Origin: Pseudomonadota bacterium
Lineage (GTDB): Bacteria; Pseudomonadota; Alphaproteobacteria; Rhizobiales; Devosiaceae
Direction of reading: 5' to 3'
Length of the DNA stretch: 64,000 nt
NCBI GenBank assembly: GCA_023433775.1
Contig: JAEYTY010000151.1
Coordinates: forward strand, 6,872-70,871
Position numbers and translations under genes: made by a program. Shown in pieces: positions 1 to 8,628 of the stretch (positions within the stretch are counted from its first letter, which is position 1; each line of letters begins with the position of its first letter). The notes under the pieces are model-generated. The model ran no database searches and had not been told where the DNA came from. It saw only the letters and a program-made list of their open reading frames with translations.

Positions 1-1
1 G

Positions 2-61
2 CCGCATCCGCTCTTCACCAGCTTCATCGCTGCCGCGATGGACCAGAGCCGGCTGGTTTAG
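2..61 (+). CDS. 3' end of a gene entering from the left (partial)
   Basis: Reading frame 2 is open from the window edge to a TAG at 59-61 and encodes the tail PHPLFTSFIAAAMDQSRLV. The codon use and the stop just before the next start suggest a genuine C-terminus rather than a chance frame. Too little is present to name the protein. The neighbouring gene starts two bases later with a GTG. Confidence 0.4.
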   Translation, partial: PHPLFTSFIAAAMDQSRLV

Positions 62-63
62 CT

Positions 64-834
64 GTGAAGCTGAGAAGTAAAATCCCTGAACGTAAAGCGG
101 CAGAGGTTTTATTTCTCAGTGATCATACTTGCTGCATCTGCCGGGAACGCGGCAAGTCCGTTCAAATTCATCACCTGAATGAAAATCCTGCTGACCACAG
201 GCTGGAGAACTTGGCCGTCTTATGTCTGGAGGATCACGATCGCACTCAGATACGTGGCGGATTTGGCAGACATTTGAAAGCGGAAGAGGTCATTTTATAT
301 CGAGATTCTTGGACTAAGCAGGTATCTCGACTACACGAGCGCTATGCAGGCGGCTCGTTGGAGGCGATGCCCGAAGTAGATACACAGCCACGCTTACCGA
401 TTTCGCTGCTAGTTCCCTACATGGAATCGCTGCCTAGTCAGAGAACTAAGCTTTATGAAATTGCCCATCAAGGCTGGGACACTGGCATATCCAATTCGAT
501 GGACGAAGCTTCTAATGAGGTCGTTGTTGCCCTTCAGGAAATTTGGATTTACCTGGCAAGGTGGTACCCTCCCAATCATTTTGATCAACAGTCTCGTGAG
601 GAATATATCCGGGCTTTTGTAGGCGATAGGTTCGTCTTTCACCGCGCGATATATCAGCCGGACGGCGAAGGCTCAGCGGGCACCATGATTGGACAGCTAG
701 CTGCGGGTGGAGTTATGTCTGACCTCGAGACATTAATTGCAAATACCGTTGAAGGACTGTGGTTTGCAAATACCATTGAGGGTATTGATTTGGTTGAATG
801 GAGGCGGGTTTGGGCGCTTCCGATGGTGGATTAG
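64..834 (+). CDS. HNH endonuclease domain protein
   Basis: A 256-residue protein with an N-terminal HNH nuclease module. Cysteines at about 23-26, a His-His pair at 36-37, Asn/His residues at 39-45 and a further Cys/His group around 54-58 fit the His-Asn-His metal finger of this superfamily. The rest (about 80-256) is not recognised. HNH proteins cut or nick DNA, but the target here is unknown. The start is a GTG at 64, chosen because it directly follows the preceding stop. Its base composition is visibly richer in A and T than the surrounding housekeeping genes, and the codon use differs, which suggests horizontal acquisition between the preceding gene and the DUF4169 gene. Confidence 0.7.
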   Translation: MKLRSKIPERKAAEVLFLSDHTCCICRERGKSVQIHHLNENPADHRLENLAVLCLEDHDRTQIRGGFGRHLKAEEVILYRDSWTKQVSRLHERYAGGSLEAMPEVDTQPRLPISLLVPYMESLPSQRTKLYEIAHQGWDTGISNSMDEASNEVVVALQEIWIYLARWYPPNHFDQQSREEYIRAFVGDRFVFHRAIYQPDGEGSAGTMIGQLAAGGVMSDLETLIANTVEGLWFANTIEGIDLVEWRRVWALPMVD

Positions 835-838
835 AGCC

Positions 839-1015
839 GTGGCCGACATCATAAACCTCCGCACCGTCCGCAAGCAAAAGGCGCGCGCTGATAAGGAAAA
901 TACCGCCGAAGCTAATCGCCTGAAATTCGGCCGCACCAAAGGCGAAAAGCTCAAGCAGGCGGCCGAAAAGGCGCTGACCGAAAAGCATGTGGACGGGCAC
1001 AAGCGCGACGAGTAG
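839..1015 (+). CDS. DUF4169 family small basic protein
   Basis: A 58-residue, highly charged protein beginning MADIINLRTVRKQKAR and containing the pattern FGRTKGEKLKQAAEKAL, characteristic of the alphaproteobacterial DUF4169 family. It is rich in Lys, Arg, Glu and Ala and is predicted to be a single long helix. No function is established. The start is a GTG at 839, four bases after the HNH gene ends. In relatives this gene sits next to core metabolic genes, so the HNH gene probably interrupts an older arrangement. Confidence 0.75.
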   Translation: MADIINLRTVRKQKARADKENTAEANRLKFGRTKGEKLKQAAEKALTEKHVDGHKRDE

Positions 1016-1050
1016 CGCCTTGGTACTGGCGGCCCGTGCTGCCGTTGGGG

Positions 1051-1458
1051 TTAGCGGAACGTCGTCACATAGACCGACGTGCCACGATTACCGCGCCCGT
1101 ATATATCCACTTGGATCAGGACATCGCCCCCAACAATTTCGCGTGCTGCCGCGTTCGAAATCTGTCCATTTTTCAGCATCTGCTCCATCACCGCACGATT
1201 GTCGGCACTGTCAAAAAAGCTGTCGCCCTCATCGCCGCGGTCTCTCAGCCCATAGCGATGGTAATTTGCGCGATCCTGGCGAATGATCTGCCAAGGCTGT
1301 TTTAGCCGCTGGCCGTTCGAATTGTAGAGATCATCCGGGCCGATATAGGCCGTATAGGTTTCTAGCAAAGTCTCGCCCATCCCCGAGACGATGGCGGATT
1401 GCGCTGATACCGGCATTGCACAGATCGTCATCAAAAGACCGACTGCAAGACGCTTCAT
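1051..1458 (-). CDS. Small secreted protein of unknown function
   Basis: A 135-residue protein with a clear Sec signal peptide: basic start MKRLAVG, hydrophobic core and an AQS-like cleavage site near residues 19-20. The mature part is polar, about 115 residues long, and has no motif I can assign. It contains IGPDDLYNSNGQRL, and its C-terminal half (DVLIQVDIYGRGNRGTSVYV) looks like beta strands. It is predicted to be periplasmic. It lies on the opposite strand to the DUF4169 gene and convergent with it. Family unknown. Confidence 0.7.
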   Translation of the reverse strand: MKRLAVGLLMTICAMPVSAQSAIVSGMGETLLETYTAYIGPDDLYNSNGQRLKQPWQIIRQDRANYHRYGLRDRGDEGDSFFDSADNRAVMEQMLKNGQISNAAAREIVGGDVLIQVDIYGRGNRGTSVYVTTFR

Positions 1459-1524
1459 TTTCGATTGCCTCCAAACTGAATGGTATTGGAATACTGGCGT
1501 ATGCTTGGCGGCAACCCGCCAGCG

Positions 1525-1956
1525 TCACCAGTCGACCTGGCAGTCCACGCCTTCGGGGCCAAACTGCATACTGTCCGCGGTGTACTGGAAAATTTCCAGC
1601 TTCACCCCGCTGGGGTCGGCCAGCCAGCACTGCCACGTATGGTCGACGCCCAGCTTCTTGTCGGTCACTGTCACGCCCTTGGCGCGGGCATTGGCGATGA
1701 AGCCGTCGATGTCGTCGGTTTCAAAGCAGATATGGTTGATCTGGTCCGCCTCGGAAAACCGCGACTCGCCCTTCCTGAACACTTCGACAAAGGTGCGATT
1801 GCCAAAATCGAGATAGAACCCGATCCGGTCTTCGCCCCGCTTGAAATCGAATTTCGGCGTCACGCCGGTCACATCGCGGTAAAATGCCTCCACGGCGTCA
1901 AGGTCGCGGGCGAAAATGCAGGTGTGGGCCACCTGTCTGACGAGGGCTTTGCTCAA
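1525..1956 (-). CDS. VOC family (glyoxalase/dioxygenase fold) protein
   Basis: A 143-residue single-module member of the vicinal oxygen chelate superfamily. The N-terminal VAHTCIFARDLDAVEAFYRD and the second half NHICFETDDIDGFIANARAKGV followed by WLADPSGVKLEIFQY show the paired beta-alpha-beta-beta-beta repeats, with metal-ligand-like residues His11, His78 and a Glu near 122. Such proteins bind a divalent metal and act on small dicarbonyl or phenolic substrates. The substrate here cannot be read from the sequence. It is transcribed away from enolase, and the two share the intergenic region 1957-2149. Confidence 0.8.
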   Translation of the reverse strand: MSKALVRQVAHTCIFARDLDAVEAFYRDVTGVTPKFDFKRGEDRIGFYLDFGNRTFVEVFRKGESRFSEADQINHICFETDDIDGFIANARAKGVTVTDKKLGVDHTWQCWLADPSGVKLEIFQYTADSMQFGPEGVDCQVDW

Positions 1957-2005
1957 CTTCTATCCTCTGGATATGCGGGCCGGACGGCCATTGCTGACAT
2001 GTTAG

Positions 2006-3427
<1,422 letters not shown>

Positions 3428-3446
3428 GTTTCGACGCATAGAATGC

Positions 3447-3477
3447 AAAAGCCCGGTGATGACACCGGGCTTTTTTT
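3447..3477 (+). terminator. Rho-independent terminator of eno
   Basis: GC-rich perfect stem GCCCGGTG / CACCGGGC with a four-base ATGA loop (3451-3470), flanked by A4 and followed by T7. The A and T tracts pair as well, so it may also work for the convergent amn gene, which ends at 3503. Confidence 0.95.
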
Positions 3478-3502
3478 ATGCGCTCTGGTTCGGCCATTTG
3501 CC

Positions 3503-4978
3503 CTACTGGAACGCCGTCTCCGCAAAGCTCCTGAGCTTGCGTGAATGCAGCCGTTCCACCGGCTGGTCCCGCAAAATCTCCATGGCGCGCAGCCCGACCT
3601 GCAAATGCCGGTTGACCTGCGTGCGATAAAAATCCGAAGCCATGCCCGGCAGTTTCAGCTCGCCATGCAGCGGCTTGTCCGACACACAGAGCAGCGTCCC
3701 ATAGGGCACGCGGAAGCGGAAGCCGTTGGCCGCGATGGTCGCGCTCTCCATGTCCAGCGCCACCGCGCGCGACTGGCTGAGCTGGCGCACCACTTCGGTC
3801 TGATCCCACAATTCCCAGTTGCGGTTGTCAAAGGTGGCCACCGTGCCGGTGCGCATGATCTTCTTGGTTTCGATGCCCGCCGTCTGGGTCACTTCCTCCA
3901 CCGCTTGCTCCAGTGCCACCTGCACTTCGGCCAGCGCCGGGATGGGCACGGAAAGCGGCAGGTCTGCGTCCAGCACATGGTCCTCGCGCACATAGGCGTG
4001 CGCCAGCACATAGTCGCCCAGCTCCTGGCTGTTCCGCAGGCCGGCGCAATGGCCCAGCATGATCCAGGCATGGGGGCGCAGCACGGCGATATGGTCGGTG
4101 ATCGTCTTGGCGTTGGATGGGCCCACGCCGATATTGACCATGGTAATCCCGCGCCCGCGCTCGCCCACCAGATGATATGCTGGCATCTGCGGCGCCCGCG
4201 GCGGAGGCTCACCGGTAATGCCGCCGCCGGTCAGCATATTGTCGGTCGACACATTGCCCGGCTCGATAAAGCGCAGGTAATGCGGATGCTTTTCGTTCAT
4301 CCAGCCTTTGGCGATGCGGCAGAACTCGTCGATATAGAACTGGTAATTGGTGAAGATCACGAAGTTCTGGAAATGGTCGGCATCCGTGCCGGTATAATGG
4401 GCCAGCCGGAACAGCGAATAGTCCACGCGCGGCGCGGTGAACGCCGATAGTGGATAGGGCCCGCCACGCGGCGGCACATAGGTGCCATTGGCAATTTCGT
4501 CATCGGTATTGGCGAGATCCGGCGCGTCAAAAACATCGCGCAGCGGCACATCAAGCGCATTGATCGCCGCGCCATCGAGATGGTCGCGCGGCCCCAGCGC
4601 AAAATGCAGCGGGATCGGGGTTTCCGACTCGCCCACGTCAATCGTGCCGCCATGATTGCTGAGCAGCACGGCAAACTGTTCCTGCAGATAGCCCTTGAAC
4701 AGATCTGGCGCCGTTACTGTGGTGCGGTAAAGCCCGGGCGTATGCAGATAGCCATAGGGCAGGGTGCTTTCATGCTTGGAATAGCTGGTCGAGCGCACTT
4801 CCACCTGGGGGTAAAAAGCCCGCACCCGGCCTGAGGGCACCTGGCCCTTGGTCAGCGAATTGAGATGGTCCCGGATAAAGGCGCAGTTGCGGTGATAGAT
4901 ATGGGCGATATGGCTCCAGGCCGCCTCCGGATCGGTGAAGGATTGCTTCTCAAGTCGGGGTGGGGAAAGTGTACTCAT
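3503..4978 (-). CDS. amn: AMP nucleosidase
   Basis: Hydrolyses AMP to adenine and ribose 5-phosphate and so helps adjust adenylate pools. At 491 residues it is close to the E. coli enzyme in length and architecture: an N-terminal regulatory region (about 1-200) with YPQVEVRSTSYSKHESTLPYGY, then a purine-phosphorylase fold catalytic domain containing MVNIGVGPSNAKTITDHIAVLRP, IMLGHCAGLRNSQELGDYVLAHAYVREDHVL and the purine/ribose contact VALDMESATIAANGFRFRVPYG. It stands alone and convergent with eno. Confidence 0.95.
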   Translation of the reverse strand: MSTLSPPRLEKQSFTDPEAAWSHIAHIYHRNCAFIRDHLNSLTKGQVPSGRVRAFYPQVEVRSTSYSKHESTLPYGYLHTPGLYRTTVTAPDLFKGYLQEQFAVLLSNHGGTIDVGESETPIPLHFALGPRDHLDGAAINALDVPLRDVFDAPDLANTDDEIANGTYVPPRGGPYPLSAFTAPRVDYSLFRLAHYTGTDADHFQNFVIFTNYQFYIDEFCRIAKGWMNEKHPHYLRFIEPGNVSTDNMLTGGGITGEPPPRAPQMPAYHLVGERGRGITMVNIGVGPSNAKTITDHIAVLRPHAWIMLGHCAGLRNSQELGDYVLAHAYVREDHVLDADLPLSVPIPALAEVQVALEQAVEEVTQTAGIETKKIMRTGTVATFDNRNWELWDQTEVVRQLSQSRAVALDMESATIAANGFRFRVPYGTLLCVSDKPLHGELKLPGMASDFYRTQVNRHLQVGLRAMEILRDQPVERLHSRKLRSFAETAFQ

Positions 4979-5350
4979 ATCGGTCCTCGTCTATCGGCCC
5001 GCGGATCGGGCCGCCGCATTGGTTGTGGAATCGCGTCTGTTTCTGCCCTGATTATAGCGGGCAGATGACGTTTTCGCTCTAGTGTCGTTTCGTCCGCATT
5101 CCACCAGTGGTTTTAGCGGCTTTGCAGCCCCTTCACACTTCGGTGAGCTCACTTTTCCTGCCGCAATTACCCACCATCTTTTATTCAGTTCATCGGAGAC
5201 GCAAACGACCCATGCACCGATGAGCAGGGTACGGTTCGCTGCTTGTCCCCCAAGCCCTCAACAGCGCAGCGGGGCCGCATCCCCAAGGAGGCCGTCCGGC
5301 AGAAACGCCGGGCGGCCTTTCGCTTACGCAGGCCTGCGCGATCTCAAACC
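4979..5350. other. Intergenic region between amn and a DUF1176-like gene
   Basis: About 370 bp without a supported gene. It holds the amn promoter region on its left side. At 5290-5317 there is a strong GC hairpin (GGCCGTCCGGC paired with GCCGGGCGGCC, loop AGAAAC) followed by TTTC, a possible weak terminator or structured RNA element. Open frames here have no homology that I recognise and look like chance frames. Confidence 0.6.
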
Positions 5351-5959
5351 TCAGGGGCTAGTATAGTCGAGCACTGTTTCTGGATTGATCTCGCCATCAT
5401 AGCTGGCGTCGATATCGTATCGGACAAGGGCGAATTCGCCGTCGTTGAATATCCAGGTCCCCGACGAGCTCGCGTCGCCAATGCCGCGCCAATAGGAATG
5501 GGCGCTGATCGTGCCGGTTTCGGAATCGAATTCTGAATTGACCAGGATCAGGCTCGAGGACATGCCGGTGACGGTCAGGCTTTCGAGCGCGCTGTCGATG
5601 CTGTCGTCCTCGGCATATTTCGCCTCGAAGCTGGGATTGGCGAAGGCCAGTGGCGTCAGCCCGTCATAATCGCGATTGATGTAATAGGCGTGCTGGACAT
5701 TATAGGCGCCGGAGCCACAGAAAATGCGGATCAGCGTGACGGTTTCTTCCTCCGCGTCCGCGCTCCAGCTGGGCTTGTAGGTGAGGTCCCATTGCAAATA
5801 GGCGTCTTCGGGCACGAAGCTGCCCTCGAAAAGCTCGCAATTGGTGCCGCCGGCCAGCGCATGCAGCGCTCGCGCCTGCGTTTCCAGCGAGGCGTCCTGC
5901 GCCAGGGCAGGGGTCGCACAAAGCGCTGCTAGCGACAGCCAAAGCAATGGACGGATCAT
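5351..5959 (-). CDS. Periplasmic DUF1176-like protein
   Basis: A 202-residue protein with a signal peptide ([20 protein letters not shown], cleaved before QDAS). The C-terminal part, with [21 protein letters not shown] followed by [23 protein letters not shown], matches my memory of the DUF1176 family of secreted alphaproteobacterial proteins. It is acidic, with two cysteines (NCELFEG and IFCGSGAYN) that could form a disulfide. No reaction is known. Divergent from folD, with a short promoter region between them. Confidence 0.65.
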   Translation of the reverse strand: MIRPLLWLSLAALCATPALAQDASLETQARALHALAGGTNCELFEGSFVPEDAYLQWDLTYKPSWSADAEEETVTLIRIFCGSGAYNVQHAYYINRDYDGLTPLAFANPSFEAKYAEDDSIDSALESLTVTGMSSSLILVNSEFDSETGTISAHSYWRGIGDASSSGTWIFNDGEFALVRYDIDASYDGEINPETVLDYTSP

Positions 5960-6033
5960 TTCTCTTCCCTTATGTCGAAACCCGAACGCGGGAGCGATTT
6001 CCCGCGCCTCAATTCAAGCAGATCGAGGCCGAT

Positions 6034-6936
6034 ATGACCGCAAAAATCATCGACGGAAAACTCTTTGCCGAGAATCTGCGCGCCTCCATTGCCGGCCACG
6101 TCGCCCGTCTGAAAGCCGATCACGGCATCACCCCCGGGCTCGCGGTGGTCATTGTCGGCCACGACCCGGCCAGCCAGGTCTATGTCTCCAACAAGGCCAA
6201 GCAGACCGCCGAAGTGGGGATGAATTCTTTTAAGCACGAACTGCCCGAAGACATTTCCGAGGCCGACCTGCTGGCGCTGGTGCACAAGCTCAATGCCGAT
6301 CCAGCCGTGCACGGCATTCTCGTTCAGATGCCGGTGCCCAAGCATATCGACCCCAACAAGGTCATCGAAGCCATCGAACCCAGCAAGGACGTCGATTGCT
6401 TCACGCCTGCCAATGTCGGCAAGGTGCAGATCGGCCTGCCGGGCCCTGTCTCCTGCACGCCGCTCGGCTGCCTCATGCTGCTGCGCGATCAACTCGGCAG
6501 CCTTGAAGGCAAGCACGCCGTCATCATTGGCCGCTCCAATCTCGTCGGCAAGCCGATGATGCAGCTGCTGTTGCGCGACAATTGCACCGTCACCGTCGCC
6601 CATTCGCGCACAAAAGATCTCGCCAGCGTCGTCCGCCAGGCCGATATTGTCGTTGCCGCCGTTGGCCGCCCCGAAATGGTCCGTGGCGACTGGATCAAGC
6701 CGGGTGCCGTTGTCATCGATGTCGGTATCAATCGTATTCCCGCGCCTGAGCGCGGCGAGGGCAAGACGCGCCTTGTGGGCGATGTCGCCTATGCCGAAGC
6801 CGCCGAAGTCGCTGGCGCCATCACCCCCGTGCCGGGCGGCGTTGGCCCCATGACCATTGCCTGCCTCCTGGCCAATACCATCACTACGGCCTCGCTGATC
6901 AATGGACTCGTGCCCCCCAGCGACCTCACCGCATGA
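6034..6936 (+). CDS. folD: Bifunctional methylenetetrahydrofolate dehydrogenase / methenyltetrahydrofolate cyclohydrolase
   Basis: Interconverts 5,10-methylene-THF, 5,10-methenyl-THF and 10-formyl-THF with NADP+, in the cytoplasmic one-carbon pathway that also feeds the methionine synthase encoded nearby. The protein has 300 residues. The catalytic Tyr/Lys pair lies in [15 protein letters not shown], followed by [23 protein letters not shown], the Rossmann segment [12 protein letters not shown] and [13 protein letters not shown]. The ATG at 6034 matches the conserved N-terminus MTAKIIDGK; an in-frame upstream ATG at 5947 would add an unconserved extension. Its last four bases overlap the next gene. 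Confidence 0.97.
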   Translation: MTAKIIDGKLFAENLRASIAGHVARLKADHGITPGLAVVIVGHDPASQVYVSNKAKQTAEVGMNSFKHELPEDISEADLLALVHKLNADPAVHGILVQMPVPKHIDPNKVIEAIEPSKDVDCFTPANVGKVQIGLPGPVSCTPLGCLMLLRDQLGSLEGKHAVIIGRSNLVGKPMMQLLLRDNCTVTVAHSRTKDLASVVRQADIVVAAVGRPEMVRGDWIKPGAVVIDVGINRIPAPERGEGKTRLVGDVAYAEAAEVAGAITPVPGGVGPMTIACLLANTITTASLINGLVPPSDLTA

Positions 6937-7481
6937 GTGCTGACGCTCACGATCCGGGTGGCAAGGTGCGCTTGCGCCTCGGCGAAGGTGTGCGCGGCGA
7001 CGCCGTCATGAGCGCCGATGGCCGCTACCGCCAGATCATGCGCCGCTGGCTGGGCGACGCATTTCCCCCGGACTACATCCTCTTCATCGGCATGAACCCG
7101 TCGACCGCCGATGCGACCGTGGATGACCCGACCTGCGCCCGCGAGTGGACCTTCGCCCGCCGCGAGGGCTTTTCGGCGATGGTCAAATGCAATGTCGGAG
7201 ATTATCGCGCCACCAATCCCAAAATGCTGCTGCAGCCGGGCATGGTCGCCGTGTCCGAGGCCAATATTCCCGCCATCCGCGCCGCCGCGAGCGGGGCAGG
7301 GCGCATTGTCCTCTGTCACGGCAAACTCAACAAGGCTCTGGCACCCGCCGGCCGCGAACTTGTTGCTGTCTTGCGCTCGGATGGCCACGCTCTCTGGTGC
7401 TTCGGCACCAATGCCGATGGCTCGCCAAAGCATCCGCTCTATCTGCGGTCTGACACCCAATTGGTGCCATTTCCAAGCTGA
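6933..7481 (+). CDS. DUF1643 domain protein
   Basis: A 182-residue protein whose core ([48 protein letters not shown]) matches the DUF1643 family. These small cytoplasmic proteins appear across bacteria and phages with no proven activity; the conserved NPSTA and DDPT segments suggest a nucleotide or nucleic-acid related role, which is only an inference. It starts at an ATGA overlap with folD, so the two are translationally coupled. Confidence 0.85.
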   Translation: MSADAHDPGGKVRLRLGEGVRGDAVMSADGRYRQIMRRWLGDAFPPDYILFIGMNPSTADATVDDPTCAREWTFARREGFSAMVKCNVGDYRATNPKMLLQPGMVAVSEANIPAIRAAASGAGRIVLCHGKLNKALAPAGRELVAVLRSDGHALWCFGTNADGSPKHPLYLRSDTQLVPFPS

Positions 7482-7572
7482 TCACATTTATTGCGTTTCA
7501 ATCACAATTTGGAACCAACCAGCGCCTCAACTCTTTGTCCCTCTACGCAGACCTACGCGTTGAGGCAACAAA

Positions 7573-8166
7573 TTGCAGACACAGATCAAGTACATACTCG
7601 GCATTGCCGGGGCGCTTCTTGCTGTGCAAGGCGCAGCCGCGCAGTCCGACAGGGACCAGAACACCTTTGTGTTCGGCGGGCGCTATACCAACCAATATAT
7701 CGAGAACGCCCTCAACCCGTTCACCGTAGGTTACGAGAACAACTATGTTGTCGGCGCGGGATATCAGGAATTTTTCCTCGGCGAGGACGGTGGCCTGAAA
7801 CTCGGCGGTGAAGTCGGCGCGGCCCTGCGCATGGGTAACCAGACCTCGACCGAAATCTGGGTCGGCCCGGTGCTGCGCGCCGATGGCCTCATCCAGACCG
7901 ATCACGTGAAGATTTCCCTCAGCGCCACCGCTGGCCTGTCACTGACCAGCGATACCATCGGCATCGAGGCACAGCGCGAGCGCGAAACCAATGGCGACAC
8001 CACTCTGCTCTACTATTTCGGTCCTGAGCTCAGCGTGGCCAGCACAGACGATCCGGATCTGGAATTCTTCTGGCGCCTGCATCACCGCTCGGGTGGTGGC
8101 GGCACATTGGGCGGCCTTCGCGATGGCGCCAACGCCACGGCCCTCGGCGTTCGCCTGCATTTCTAG
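7573..8166 (+). CDS. Outer-membrane beta-barrel-like exported protein
   Basis: A 197-residue protein with a signal peptide (hydrophobic core YILGIAGALLAVQGAAAQ) and a mature region of alternating hydrophobic beta strands that ends in an aromatic residue (TALGVRLHF), the usual BAM recognition signature of outer-membrane proteins. Segments such as VVGAGYQEFFLGEDGGLKLG resemble small lipid-modifying or porin-like barrels, but no catalytic motif can be assigned. Translation seems to begin at a TTG (7573) preceded by GAGG; no better start lies upstream of the signal peptide. Confidence 0.6.
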   Translation: MQTQIKYILGIAGALLAVQGAAAQSDRDQNTFVFGGRYTNQYIENALNPFTVGYENNYVVGAGYQEFFLGEDGGLKLGGEVGAALRMGNQTSTEIWVGPVLRADGLIQTDHVKISLSATAGLSLTSDTIGIEAQRERETNGDTTLLYYFGPELSVASTDDPDLEFFWRLHHRSGGGGTLGGLRDGANATALGVRLHF

Positions 8167-8169
8167 GCG

Positions 8170-8532
8170 CTACGCGCTTCCCACGAGATAAAACCGCCGC
8201 GCCACAATGTGGTCACGCAGCGCCTGTGCTGGAAGTTTTCCAGTCAGCGCCGCGATGACCTGCGCCGTATCGGGTGATGCACTCGCATCCACCATCACGC
8301 TGGTGAATTCGGGTCGCAGACCCTGCCGCACGCCTTCGAGCAGATCGTGCAGGAGCGCCCGCACATCCGTGCGCGCCACACAGGCAATGCAGTGCTGTCC
8401 ATCCTCATGCCCGTGCCCCGAATTAGCCGGAAGCCGGATCAGGGCTGTGTCGGGTCCAAGCGCCATTAAATGGCCCGGCTCGGTGACGAGAGTGACGGGG
8501 ATTGGATCGGCTTTGGAAATAGTCGCGTCCAT
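8170..8532 (-). CDS. CobW-like fragment without a P-loop
   Basis: About 120 residues. The segment HCIACVARTDVRALLHDLLEGVRQG, then FTSVMVDASASPDTAQVIAAL and the terminal ARRFYLV, follow the middle of CobW/COG0523 metallochaperone GTPases, where a CXCC-containing loop is followed by a DLxxxLxxL helix and the ETTGLADP strand. Here the cysteines are reduced to CIAC, the acidic ETTG strand is altered, and the Walker A half of the GTPase is absent. It could be a stand-alone derived protein or a degraded remnant. The ATG at 8532 was chosen because the longer frame would run into a palindromic repeat. Confidence 0.55.
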   Translation of the reverse strand: MDATISKADPIPVTLVTEPGHLMALGPDTALIRLPANSGHGHEDGQHCIACVARTDVRALLHDLLEGVRQGLRPEFTSVMVDASASPDTAQVIAALTGKLPAQALRDHIVARRFYLVGSA

Positions 8533-8538
8533 CACTAT

Positions 8539-8614
8539 GTCATTCCCGCGAAAACGGGAACCTCCGTTTCCTTTGCCATGATGCAAACAGGGTTCCCGCT
8601 TTCGCGGGAATGAC
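8539..8614. repeat. REP-like inverted repeat pair
   Basis: Two facing copies of a palindromic unit: 8539-8562, starting GTCATTCCCGCG, and 8591-8614, ending CGCGGGAATGAC. Each unit is itself a hairpin (TTCCCGCGAAAACGGGAA type) and the pair forms a larger stem around a 28-bp centre. The unit GTCATTCCCGCGAAAGCGGGAA is a familiar intergenic repeat in alphaproteobacteria. It sits between the convergently placed metH 3' end and the CobW-like gene start. Confidence 0.85.
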
Positions 8615-8628
8615 TCCCTGGTCCCACC

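Noticed and set aside
5082..5366. Open frame of 94 codons between amn and the DUF1176-like gene.
   Set aside because: No homology that I recognise, no clear ribosome-binding site, and it runs into a GC hairpin and the 3' end of the opposite gene.
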